Notes under the pieces: generated by a model
Database searches by the model: none
What the model was told of the DNA's origin: nothing
The model's input: only the letters and a program-made list of their open reading frames with translations
Part shown: in pieces, positions 1-7,032 of the stretch
Layout of the letters: each line of letters starts with the position of its first letter
Position numbering within the stretch: position 1 is the stretch's first letter
Assembly: GCA_016926235.1 (NCBI GenBank)
Contig: JAFGOZ010000212.1
Coordinates: forward strand, 1-57,420
Origin: Bacteroidales bacterium
GTDB lineage: Bacteria > Bacteroidota > Bacteroidia > Bacteroidales > UBA10428
DNA: 57,420 bases
Reading direction: 5' to 3'
Program-made: the position numbers and the translations under genes

Positions 1-480
1 GGTATTCTTTTTGCTAAACCTGCATGGATGCTTAACGGTAAACCATTACCATTTCTTCATCATGCGCACGAATTACCAACCTTAATGAAATTTGGCACCA
101 ATGCAAGGCAAATAGAATTAATGCCTTTGTATGACAATGCCTTTGTAGAAGGACCAAAATTAGAGAAAGCTAAAATTAAAGTGGAAAAGATAAATGGACC
201 CATTTTACTTATTGCTGGAAAAGACGGACAATTATGGCCTTCATATCGTATGTGTCAAAGAATGGAGAAACGATTAAAAGATAATAATTTTACCCACCCC
301 GTTCATGCATTATATTATGATGAAGCAGGTCATTATGTAACCATAACTCCCGAACTTAAACCAACAATATATTATAAAACCGACCAAGTTAGGGTGGGAG
401 GGACTGATTCAGGAAATGCATCTGCGCAAGCTGATTCTTGGATTCAATTAATTAATTTTTTACAAGATTTTTTTAATTAA
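1..480 (+). CDS. BAAT/dienelactone-hydrolase-type alpha/beta hydrolase, C-terminal part (5' end outside window)
   Basis: The frame is open from base 1, so this is the 3' end of a longer gene, about 159 residues seen. The visible part resembles the C-terminal half of acyl-CoA thioesterase/bile acid acyltransferase (BAAT_C) or dienelactone hydrolase proteins. It has a strand followed by GPILLIAGKDGQLWPS, which carries the acid-loop Asp, and then DEAGHYV with the catalytic His. The nucleophile elbow would lie upstream, outside the window. The stop is followed within 10 bases by a motif resembling the recombination site after the next gene, so this gene may be the last gene of a mobile cassette. 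The exact substrate cannot be told. Confidence 0.6.
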   Translation, partial: GILFAKPAWMLNGKPLPFLHHAHELPTLMKFGTNARQIELMPLYDNAFVEGPKLEKAKIKVEKINGPILLIAGKDGQLWPSYRMCQRMEKRLKDNNFTHPVHALYYDEAGHYVTITPELKPTIYYKTDQVRVGGTDSGNASAQADSWIQLINFLQDFFN

Positions 481-630
481 AAATCGCCACATAACAGGCA
501 ATAAAAAATATAGGACGAGAGTGCTAAATTTGAACGACATAACATTTATTAAATAGCTCGGTAACTTGATAGGTAGGAGCTTCGAAATGCCCTACGTTTC
601 TTATTGCCACCGTAGCGTAGCGAAGGCGGA

Positions 631-731
631 CTGACTCCTGACTCCACAATAAAACTCTACCGATCCAAACAACCAGCGCCATCATTCTGCATTTTCCATT
701 TTCCATTATTCATTAACCCTGACTCCTGACT
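631..731. repeat. Direct repeat of CTGACTCCTGACT
   Basis: The 13-mer occurs at 631-643 and 719-731, and each copy is itself a near-repeat of CTGACT. No gene lies between them. It could be the trace of a short intergenic repeat or of an excised element. Confidence 0.5.
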
Positions 732-960
732 ACTAAAATCAAAAAACACTTGGAAATAAGCAAATTAAAACATAAATTAGGACTGCAAAACACATTGCCG
801 GCAACACGGTTTGAGGAGCAAGGATGGATAGGGTTTGGTGCAATGGGGATAAAATTTATAAACTATGCAGAACATCCGGGATAGATCTACATTAGCTGAA
901 CTGATAAGCGAAGACAGGAATGATGCTAATGGGGAAATAAAGTCAATGATTTTATACAGA

Positions 961-971
961 TGTTAGGTTGC
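961..971 (+). repeat. Cassette-start box, exact complement of 1718-1728
   Basis: TGTTAGGTTGC contains GTTAGGT, which fits GTTRRRY, and is the exact reverse complement of GCAACCTAACA at 1718-1728. In an integron cassette the bases at the start derive from the cassette's own R' box, so this complementarity is expected. Confidence 0.55.
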
Positions 972-1011
972 ATTAAAAAGAAAACAGAAGCATTTATATA
1001 AAATTATAAAT

Positions 1012-1716
1012 ATGAAAATGATATTAAAATATATAGTAATTGGATTAATATTCATAAACTGCACAGCTAACAGAAAAGTGATAATAATTCTTAAAACGTT
1101 GGATCAATTTGATACCCAAGAAGAAAATGAACAGTTGGGTTTAGATCTTATAAGTTATATGTACCCTATATTTATAACACAAGAAATCCCTGATTTATCT
1201 CAAAAAGAATTGGATGACATTAGATATCAATATTTTATTCGAGAGAGTGACAAACAAGTCTCTTTCAGATTAATACTAAGCAATGAAGCATTAGCTAAAA
1301 AAGAAAAAATTACTAATTATTTTCAAGAAACAGTGGATGAGGAAGTTGATAGATTAGTAAATGATAAAGCCATATTCGATACTGCAGTCATTATGACGAA
1401 AACATATTTAGAGATGCTTGACAATTATGATTTTGATTCATTTTGGAATAACACTAGTAGTATATTAAAAAGTTTAACTACAAAAGAGAACTTTTTTTCT
1501 TCAAACAAAAATCGAGAATCTATAAAAATTGATGGCGGAGAACGATATTTTCATAGTAAACAATATTATAAAACAATGCCTAATACAGACGTTACTGATA
1601 TTTATGTAATCAATTATGGTTTCGAGAAAGATGAAAATTTGATGGAACAAATAGTTTATATCATCGAAGATAACAAATTAAAAATAACAGGATATACAAA
1701 TAGATTTAAGAATTAA
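1012..1716 (+). CDS. Hypothetical lipoprotein, possibly DUF4019-like
   Basis: A 234-residue protein with an N-terminal hydrophobic segment ending in IFINC, a plausible lipobox, so probably a lipoprotein. I do not recognise the N-terminal 120 residues. The C-terminal half has a helix (TYLEMLDNYDFDSFW), a central region and a final strand pair ending KLKITGYTNR. This layout resembles DUF4019, a small domain of unknown function; that match is from memory and weak. The gene starts about 50 bases inside a unit bounded by complementary ends at 961-971 and 1718-1728, as integron cassette genes do, and has no partner in the same transcript. Function unknown. Confidence 0.6.
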   Translation: MKMILKYIVIGLIFINCTANRKVIIILKTLDQFDTQEENEQLGLDLISYMYPIFITQEIPDLSQKELDDIRYQYFIRESDKQVSFRLILSNEALAKKEKITNYFQETVDEEVDRLVNDKAIFDTAVIMTKTYLEMLDNYDFDSFWNNTSSILKSLTTKENFFSSNKNRESIKIDGGERYFHSKQYYKTMPNTDVTDIYVINYGFEKDENLMEQIVYIIEDNKLKITGYTNRFKN

Positions 1717-1717
1717 C

Positions 1718-1852
1718 GCAACCTAACAGGACAATAAAATCAAGCCGTTTAAGCGTTTCTTAACGGTGTAAAGAACATGAAAGCGACATTACGTAAATTA
1801 ATAAAAAATAGTACATTTGAGAGACGGCCAGCTTTTATTGCTGTCGTTGGGC
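1718..1852 (+). repeat. attC-like recombination site after the lipoprotein gene
   Basis: The left side reads GCAACCTAAC (1718-1727; core ACCTAAC fits RYYYAAC), then CAATAAAA (1732-1739) and GCCGT (1744-1748). The right side reads ACGGC (1824-1828), TTTTATTG (1833-1840) and GTTGGGC (1846-1852; fits GTTRRRY). ACGGC and TTTTATTG are exact complements of GCCGT and CAATAAAA, with unequal spacers (4 and 5 bases) next to the outer box, as in R''-L''/L'-R' of integron attC sites. If the unit is circularised from 963 to 1846, the outer box becomes G plus TTAGGTTGC, which pairs perfectly with GCAACCTAAC. Recognition as attC is inference; the pairing is visible. Confidence 0.55.
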
Positions 1853-1932
1853 ACAATTGTGAGTACCATTCTTTTTTCATAGTTTAAATGGACAAAATAT
1901 TATTATTTCAAATAAATTAAAAACATACTAAA

Positions 1933-2442
1933 ATGAGTTTACTAATAGCATTTAGCTGGCCATATTCTGATCAGCCTCACGAGCAATCAAGATTCTTTTT
2001 TGACTCTGTTAAACAAAACATTATAAGCTACCCATTTCAAGGACAAAAAAATGAAATTGCGCTAGTAAAATCATGGAATGGCTTTTATTCGGCTTGTTTT
2101 CTTGTTCATACAGATTATCAAGGCGATGATAGTGTAGCAATCCTTGAAGCAATTAATAATTGGTTTAAAACTATAAATAGTCCGAATTATCAGGATTACG
2201 AATCGGTTCCGTTAAAAGGTAATTCAATAAAAGATTCTTTGGGAACAGGTTACGAAATATTAGAAAGTATAAAGGAATTTGGAAAACCAAAAAAAACAAA
2301 AAAGAAATCAGAACAAAAAGAAAAAAAAATATTATTTCTAGAACCTAAAAAAATGAATCAAGATTCCAAAAATAAAAATACAATTAGTTGGGATTCTGCT
2401 ATATCATTATTAAACCAATCAAATGACTCAGAAGAAACTTAA
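1933..2442 (+). CDS. Hypothetical protein, 169 residues
   Basis: Not recognised. There is no signal peptide or membrane segment, so it is likely cytoplasmic. The N-terminal ~115 residues look like a compact domain (LIAFSWPYSDQPHEQ at the start; an aromatic WNGFYSACFLVH strand). A lysine-rich linker follows (PKKTKKKSEQKEKK, about residues 118-132), then a short helical tail (WDSAISLLNQ). It sits directly after the attC-like site, in the same direction as the lipoprotein gene, so it may be the next cassette gene. An 11-residue lysine stretch of this kind often links a domain to a short interaction motif; that is inference. Confidence 0.5.
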   Translation: MSLLIAFSWPYSDQPHEQSRFFFDSVKQNIISYPFQGQKNEIALVKSWNGFYSACFLVHTDYQGDDSVAILEAINNWFKTINSPNYQDYESVPLKGNSIKDSLGTGYEILESIKEFGKPKKTKKKSEQKEKKILFLEPKKMNQDSKNKNTISWDSAISLLNQSNDSEET

Positions 2443-2630
2443 TCTGAAAACGCAAATTGTAATACTATCAAAAGTAAATCTGAGAATAAGAAATAATTAT
2501 AAAATGAGTTATTTAGAGTTTAGTATTAAAGTTTAAAATGATTTCAAAAAACAATGAGTTTTAAAAGGGATGAATAAACTAATATTTATAATTAGATATA
2601 ATACAACTTTGCCCAAAAATTTCATGCAAA

Positions 2631-2682
2631 TACTCATCGGATGACTTAATTGACAACCAGTACTTTAGTCATCCGATGAGTA
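2631..2682. repeat. Perfect 16-bp inverted repeat
   Basis: TACTCATCGGATGACT (2631-2646) and AGTCATCCGATGAGTA (2667-2682) are exact reverse complements separated by 20 bases. No T-run follows on either strand, so a simple intrinsic terminator is not the best reading. It may be a recombination site, an operator or a strong transcript-end hairpin. Confidence 0.7.
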
Positions 2683-2871
2683 AAAGGTTAATTCAGAAAC
2701 CCACTACCAGTTCGGCAAAGAATTTAACATAAGTGGTCACTTCATCGTAATTAAAAGTGAATCTCAGATACATGGAATTATAACTTACTAAAAAAAATAA
2801 AAATACATTCTGAAATCTTTTTACACGATGTTGCCCGACTCCCGATAAAATATTAATATCCTCATCCCAAA

Positions 2872-2879
2872 TAAATTTG
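2872..2879 (+). promoter_or_regulatory. Putative -7 box (TAnnTTTG) for the RadC-like gene
   Basis: TAAATTTG matches the Bacteroidota -7 consensus and lies 35 bases before the ATG at 2914. No clear TTTG -33 box was seen. Confidence 0.4.
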
Positions 2880-2913
2880 TACATTTGTTAGCAGTGCAAA
2901 AACATTTTAACAA

Positions 2914-3600
2914 ATGACCATATCACTAAGCGAAGAACAACGGGTAAAGCTGATGAACTCCGACGATGTTTACAGTGTGATGCAAAACATCCTGCTGCGT
3001 GAGGAAAAGATAGACCAGGACAAGGAACACTTCTGGATGATAGGGATGGCCGGGAATAATCGCATACTTTATATTGAACTGGTAAGCCTTGGAAGTGTAA
3101 ATGCTACTACCGTGGAACCCATGAACGTGTTCCGTGTTGCAGTGATGAAAAATGCCACCAAGGTAATAATGGTACACAACCACCCTACAGGTGAGCTCAA
3201 ACCCTCGAAAAAAGACAAGGATATAACCGACCGCCTGATGCAGGTAGGCCGTATACTTAATATACAGGTAATTGACCACCTGGTAATTTCTACCCGGTCA
3301 TATATGAGTTTTGCCGATACCGGCTTGCTGGCCGAGCTGGAGTTAAGTACCAAATGGGTGCCCCAGTTTGAACTGATAGAACGTATACGTGCTGAGGAAA
3401 AAAGGATACGGGATGAAGAGATTAAGTTAGAAAGGAAAAAGGCAAAAGAAGAAAAGGAAAAAGCTGAGAAAAAAGGTAAAAAAGAAGGAGAGTATAAAAA
3501 GGCTTTTGAAATAGCTAAAGAAATGCTTCAGGTTAATGAACCTATTGAAAAAATAACGAAATATACCGGTCTGACACGTGAGGAAATAGAGGGGTTGTAA
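2914..3600 (+). CDS. RadC-like JAB/MPN-domain protein with charged C-terminal tail
   Basis: A 228-residue protein. The RadC/JAB metal motif is complete: H88 and H90 in HNHPTGELKPSKKD, with S98 and D101. Classical RadC proteins carry an N-terminal UPF0758 helix-hairpin-helix region; here only about 25 residues precede the core, so it is the short type often found in mobile regions. After residue ~135 comes a very charged helix (KERKKAKEEKEKAEKK style). The end, AKEMLQVNEPIEKITKYTGL followed by TREEIEGL, matches the tail common in Rpn/PD-(D/E)XK nuclease-transposase proteins. The true activity of RadC-like proteins is not settled; a DNA-related role is inferred. Confidence 0.8.
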   Translation: MTISLSEEQRVKLMNSDDVYSVMQNILLREEKIDQDKEHFWMIGMAGNNRILYIELVSLGSVNATTVEPMNVFRVAVMKNATKVIMVHNHPTGELKPSKKDKDITDRLMQVGRILNIQVIDHLVISTRSYMSFADTGLLAELELSTKWVPQFELIERIRAEEKRIRDEEIKLERKKAKEEKEKAEKKGKKEGEYKKAFEIAKEMLQVNEPIEKITKYTGLTREEIEGL

Positions 3601-3678
3601 AAAATAAATGATATTCTTTTATCAATCAGTTATAATAGTGGGTTCGAAAGACAGATTAAGTAACAAAATATCAAATTA

Positions 3679-4479
3679 ATGGGTAAACAGATACTATTCA
3701 TTATTATAATTGTCTTTCATCTTCAACTTAAAGAAAATTCTGTTTATGCCCAGCAAATAACCCTGAATATGGCAATGGTTATTGAAGTTGCCGAAACAAA
3801 CCACAACCAGCAACTACTTTCACCACAAGTTAATCAGATAAAAGAAAAATACCTCCGGCTGGTATATTATAACCACCTCCTAAACCTGCATTATACATTT
3901 AAGGAAAAAACAGAAAAGCTTGTAGAGATCGTTAATCTCAAATACAAACACGGAGATATCGATCAATTGGAGCAAATATCATGGATCAATAAATACTATG
4001 AAATAGAAAACCAGACAGGTATTCTTGAAAGTGAGCAACTTATTGTGCAAAACCAGTTAAAAATGCTATTGCTTACTGACCGGGATATTATGCCTGTTGA
4101 AACCACATTGTTTTTATATCCTATTGACAAGACGGATAAGGATTATGAAGACTTTTTCACCCATCTGGAAGGTTATCCTGAAGATTCAATAAAACTGGAT
4201 ACATCGGTATTTTTATATTTTAAGAGAAAAGAAAATGCATTGCTTAATATTGTTGCAATGCAAAACCAGTTGCAGCATTACGAAGATTATGTTTTGCCTG
4301 TGGCAGAAACCTATAATGGTTATGCGGGTTTATATCTTGAGAGCGAAGAAATAGAATTTACAGAATACTTTATGTATATTTCAAAAGTATTTTCTATTCA
4401 AAAAGAGTATATAGATATAATTAATCGATACAATGAAGCAGCTCTTAAAATGGAACTTTTATTAAAGCAACATGAATAG
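3679..4479 (+). CDS. Short TolC-like outer membrane factor
   Basis: A 266-residue protein with a signal peptide ending VYAQQ, then ITLNMAMVIEVAETNHNQ, which resembles the opening of TolC/OEP proteins (ITLEEAIxxAxxNN). The rest is long amphipathic helices (YKHGDIDQLEQISW is typical: G-D-I-x-x-x-E/D preceding the second helix). Usual family length is 400-480 residues with two repeats; this has little more than one, so it is half-length. It overlaps the next gene by 8 bases (4472-4479), so the two are translationally coupled. A shortened channel or an accessory of a channel is inferred; transport substrate unknown. Confidence 0.6.
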   Translation: MGKQILFIIIIVFHLQLKENSVYAQQITLNMAMVIEVAETNHNQQLLSPQVNQIKEKYLRLVYYNHLLNLHYTFKEKTEKLVEIVNLKYKHGDIDQLEQISWINKYYEIENQTGILESEQLIVQNQLKMLLLTDRDIMPVETTLFLYPIDKTDKDYEDFFTHLEGYPEDSIKLDTSVFLYFKRKENALLNIVAMQNQLQHYEDYVLPVAETYNGYAGLYLESEEIEFTEYFMYISKVFSIQKEYIDIINRYNEAALKMELLLKQHE

Positions 4480-5566
4480 TACCAAATATTTTATATTTAT
4501 TTCAGCTATTTTAATAATAGTAGCCGGGTGTAACCACAACCGGAGAAAAAATACTATTGAATATCCCTATATTATACCTGAAAAAAAGTTAGAAGGGAAT
4601 AAAAAGGGCACTGAAAAGCTGATAAGAAAAATGATGAAACATAAGACTGATTTTTGGGGAGTTATAGAGGTTCCCCAACAAAATGTTCATGCTGTGTCAT
4701 TTGCTTATAATGGAACGGTTAAAAGGATTATGGTTCAACTGGGGGACACAGTTTTTCATGGACAGCCGATCGCCTCTATAGAAAGTGCTGAATTAACAAG
4801 GTTGCAGCAAGAATATCTTGAAAAGAAATATGAACTTGATTATTACAAGCAGGACTTTGAAAGACAGGGAGAACTTACCCTTGAAAATGCCACTTCTATT
4901 AAAAAATTGGAAAAAGCCCAGGCAGATTATTTAGTGCTGAACGCTAAAGTGAAAGGACTTGAAGCCCGCCTGAGAATTGCAGGAATAAATCCCCAGAGAA
5001 GCAGCCCGGATAATATTATTTTACAAGTTGCAGTATATGCTCCTGTAACAGGTATTATTACTGATTTGCCAATATATACAGGAAAGTTTATTAAACCGGA
5101 AAACAATCTGGCCATAATACAAGAGATGGACCAATTAAATGTTGTGCTTAATCTTACGAAAGAAGATTTTTATACATTATATAATACAGACACCATAAAA
5201 TTTGTATCAGAAGCAAATTCTTCACAAGTATGTAAAGCCAAAATATTTACAAAAAGAATGTTAAATAATAATCAGGAATATCAAATACTTGCCAGGATCT
5301 GTGAAACCGATAATTTTCTGCAACCGGGATACCGTGTAAAAGTTACAATACCAGCGCAAAATGATAGTGTATGGGCGGTCCCTGTTTCTTCAGTAATATG
5401 GGGGAATGATAAAACTTATATGTATGTGCTTGTAGAAGAAAATTTTATTAAGAAAGAAGTTGTTACCGGATCTATTGACAAAGATTATATAGAAATAAGA
5501 AATGTATTTGATCTTCCGGATAATCCCATCATTTTAAAAAATGTTGAAAACCTTTACAATTTTTAA
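4472..5566 (+). CDS. HlyD/CusB-type periplasmic membrane fusion lipoprotein
   Basis: A 364-residue protein. The signal ends IIVAGCNHN, a lipobox, so it is membrane-anchored. Order of parts: a first half-lipoyl strand set with GTVKRIMVQLGDTVFHGQ (residues ~74-100), an alpha-hairpin coiled coil (~105-170), a second lipoyl half with VYAPVTGIITDLPIYTGKFI (~190-215), then beta-barrel and membrane-proximal parts. This is the order of RND/CusB efflux adaptors. The usual inner membrane RND pump gene is absent on both sides: the next gene is a coiled-coil protein. The pair with the half-length TolC-like gene is therefore an orphan adaptor-channel set, or its pump is elsewhere. Confidence 0.8.
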   Translation: MNSTKYFIFISAILIIVAGCNHNRRKNTIEYPYIIPEKKLEGNKKGTEKLIRKMMKHKTDFWGVIEVPQQNVHAVSFAYNGTVKRIMVQLGDTVFHGQPIASIESAELTRLQQEYLEKKYELDYYKQDFERQGELTLENATSIKKLEKAQADYLVLNAKVKGLEARLRIAGINPQRSSPDNIILQVAVYAPVTGIITDLPIYTGKFIKPENNLAIIQEMDQLNVVLNLTKEDFYTLYNTDTIKFVSEANSSQVCKAKIFTKRMLNNNQEYQILARICETDNFLQPGYRVKVTIPAQNDSVWAVPVSSVIWGNDKTYMYVLVEENFIKKEVVTGSIDKDYIEIRNVFDLPDNPIILKNVENLYNF

Positions 5567-5611
5567 CGATTTAGAGAGTTATGGTTTTATCATAATTAAC
5601 GCAATTATTTA

Positions 5612-5619
5612 TACTTTTG
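5612..5619 (+). promoter_or_regulatory. Putative -7 box (TAnnTTTG) for the coiled-coil protein gene
   Basis: TACTTTTG lies 22 bases before the ATG at 5642 and after the stop of the fusion-protein gene, so the coiled-coil gene probably has its own promoter with a very short leader. Confidence 0.45.
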
Positions 5620-5641
5620 CACCAACACAAACAGATAAATT

Positions 5642-6565
5642 ATGAGCACATCCGGTTCATTAGCAAATTACAACAGGGAAAAGGAAAAAAAAAGCAGTTC
5701 CGCATTAATGCTGGTACTGGTAATATTATTGCTGATAAGTACTGTATTGTTGGGTTATCTGTATTTTCGTCAAACAGAAGAACTGGAAAAGCATCGTAAG
5801 GAAGCAAAGGTGATGCAGGATATGCTGGAAAGTCAAAAGAAAGACCTTGAATTGCAATTGAACGATATGGTGGTTGAATATGACGACTTAAAATCTGATA
5901 ATGACAGCATGAACCTGAAGATAGAACAGCAGCAATTAAAGATAAAGCGACTTTTGTCTATAAATGCTTCTAATCTTGAAAAGATAACTTTATATAAGAA
6001 GGAACTGGGTACTTTGCGTGAAATAATGAGGAGTTACATTGTCCAGATTGATTCATTGAATCAACGCAATCAGCAGTTGATGGCTGAAAACCGCGAAGTC
6101 CGCCATCAAATGCGAAGGGTGGAGAACGAGAAGGAAGAACTTACCAAACAAAAAGAAGAACTCAGTTCAAAGGTTGAACTGGCAAGTGTTTTAAGTGCTA
6201 AAAATATTTATGCAGCACCTCTCTCTAAGCGGAGTAAAGAAAAACCAAAAGCAGATAAAGTTGACAAGATTAGGGTATGTTTTACAGTTAGGGAAAACAA
6301 AGTGATTACGGCCGGACCTAAAGAGATTTATATCCGGATAATACGTCCCGATGATGTTTTACTCGCTTCATCCAATAGTGATGTTTTTCCTGTTGGTGGA
6401 GAACAATTGATATTTTCAGCAAAACGTGAGCTAGAGTATGAAAACAAAGACATTGATATGTGTATTTACTGGGATAATACGTCATCATTAATTCCGGGGA
6501 CGTACAGAGTATATCTTTATTCTGAAGGATATGAAATAGGCAGTACAACTTTTGCTTTGAAATAA
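5642..6565 (+). CDS. Single-pass membrane protein with long coiled coil (conserved hypothetical)
   Basis: A 307-residue protein. A short cytoplasmic N-terminus is followed by one membrane helix (about residues 24-43, LMLVLVILLLISTVLLGYLYF region). A heptad-rich coiled coil runs from ~48 to ~185. A globular C-terminal domain (~205-307) of beta type contains IRVCFTVRENKVI, an IYIRIIRPDDVLL strand and a GTYRVYLYSEG hairpin. Bacteroidales proteins with this layout are usually annotated as hypothetical or chromosome-partition-like on the basis of the coiled coil only. The downstream neighbour is the PUL, from which it is separated by 467 bases, so I see no reason to link it to glycan use. Confidence 0.65.
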   Translation: MSTSGSLANYNREKEKKSSSALMLVLVILLLISTVLLGYLYFRQTEELEKHRKEAKVMQDMLESQKKDLELQLNDMVVEYDDLKSDNDSMNLKIEQQQLKIKRLLSINASNLEKITLYKKELGTLREIMRSYIVQIDSLNQRNQQLMAENREVRHQMRRVENEKEELTKQKEELSSKVELASVLSAKNIYAAPLSKRSKEKPKADKVDKIRVCFTVRENKVITAGPKEIYIRIIRPDDVLLASSNSDVFPVGGEQLIFSAKRELEYENKDIDMCIYWDNTSSLIPGTYRVYLYSEGYEIGSTTFALK

Positions 6566-6758
6566 TCGTTTCAAAAAAATTTGATCCAATTCTTTATTTT
6601 TAGAAAGTAACTTATCCTGCATAAATTGCTCAATTCTCACTCCTGCAAAGTCTGATTGTTAACATTTATCATATCTTAAGTTAACATTTATCCTCAATCG
6701 TTATCAATTATCAACCTCAATGGAAACATCACTACACGTTTCAGTTTGTCTCCTTTTA

Positions 6759-6766
6759 TATATTTG
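6759..6766 (+). promoter_or_regulatory. Putative -7 box (TAnnTTTG) of the PUL
   Basis: TATATTTG fits the consensus. The expected -33 TTTG is not at the usual distance (a TTTG is at 6745-6748, too close), as is common for promoters that need an activator such as an HTCS. Confidence 0.4.
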
Positions 6767-6777
6767 TATTGGTTTGG

Positions 6778-6804
6778 TACCATGAAGTATATTACTTTAT
6801 GGTA
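6778..6804. promoter_or_regulatory. Near-perfect palindrome just after the putative start point
   Basis: TACCATGAAGTA (6778-6789), a 3-base spacer TAT, and TACTTTATGGTA (6793-6804). Arms match at 11 of 12 positions and the twelfth is a G-T wobble, so the RNA would form a full 12-bp stem. It may be an operator or a leader hairpin. Confidence 0.6.
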
Positions 6805-6841
6805 AATAGTTTTTCATGTTCTTTTTTGTTGTGTAGTTTTA

Positions 6842-6981
6842 GGCCTGTATGAGCTGGAGTAACAGAATTGCTAATCTAAAGAATGATTGAATTTCTTTTC
6901 ATAGTACATCAAAAATTATAAAAATTTTGATGGGTAATTTGGGTTGTAAAGGTATTCTGCTCCAGCTCATTTACATGCCTT
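6842..6981. repeat. Interrupted inverted repeat around an 85-base core
   Basis: ATGAGCTGGAG(TAA)CAGAAT at 6849-6868 is complementary to ATTCTGCTCCAGCTCAT at 6954-6970 except for the 3-base bulge. A further GGC..TGT match lies outside. The core contains a second hairpin, CATCAAAA (6907-6914) with TTTTGATG (6925-6932). Confidence 0.65.
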
Positions 6982-7032
6982 AATATAAGTAATGAAAAAA
7001 GAATATAATTAAACCGTATAGTATTAAGTAAT

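Larger units (their letters stand above)
481..1011. other. 531-base non-coding stretch with short repeats and a weak attC-like pair of ends
   Basis: No convincing gene. It begins with ACATAAC (489-495) and CAATAAAA (499-506), and ends with TTTTATAC (950-957) and GTTAGGT (962-968). These are imperfect counterparts of the boxes in the site after the next gene, but about 470 bases apart. In between, CTGACTCCTGACT occurs twice (631-643 and 719-731), and a low-complexity TTTTCCATTTTCCATTATTCATT run lies near 692-714. A short open frame from TTG at 750 to TAG at 882 (about 44 codons) reads like coding sequence but is not recognised, and could be a remnant. Confidence 0.4.
2443..2913. other. 471-base gap with a strong inverted repeat
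   Basis: AT-rich. It holds the inverted repeat at 2631-2682 and the promoter-like box at 2872-2879. A 63-codon frame on the minus strand (2693-2884) shows no recognisable motif, and I do not call it a gene. GCCCAAA at 2611-2617 is one base from the complement of the GTTGGGC cassette-start box at 1846. Confidence 0.4.
6566..7032 (+). other. PUL control region: promoter box and long structured leader
   Basis: No gene. It carries a -7-like box at 6759-6766, a 27-base palindrome at 6778-6804, a long interrupted inverted repeat at 6842-6981 and an inner hairpin at 6907-6932. If transcription starts near 6773, the leader of the first PUL gene is about 260 bases and highly structured. Confidence 0.5.

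Noticed and set aside
524..706. 60-codon minus-strand open frame in the repeat region
   Set aside because: It runs through the low-complexity and direct-repeat sequence, which explains the absence of stops.
2693..2884. 63-codon minus-strand open frame
   Set aside because: No motif, no clear start context and AT-rich composition; likely a chance frame, though a remnant cannot be excluded.
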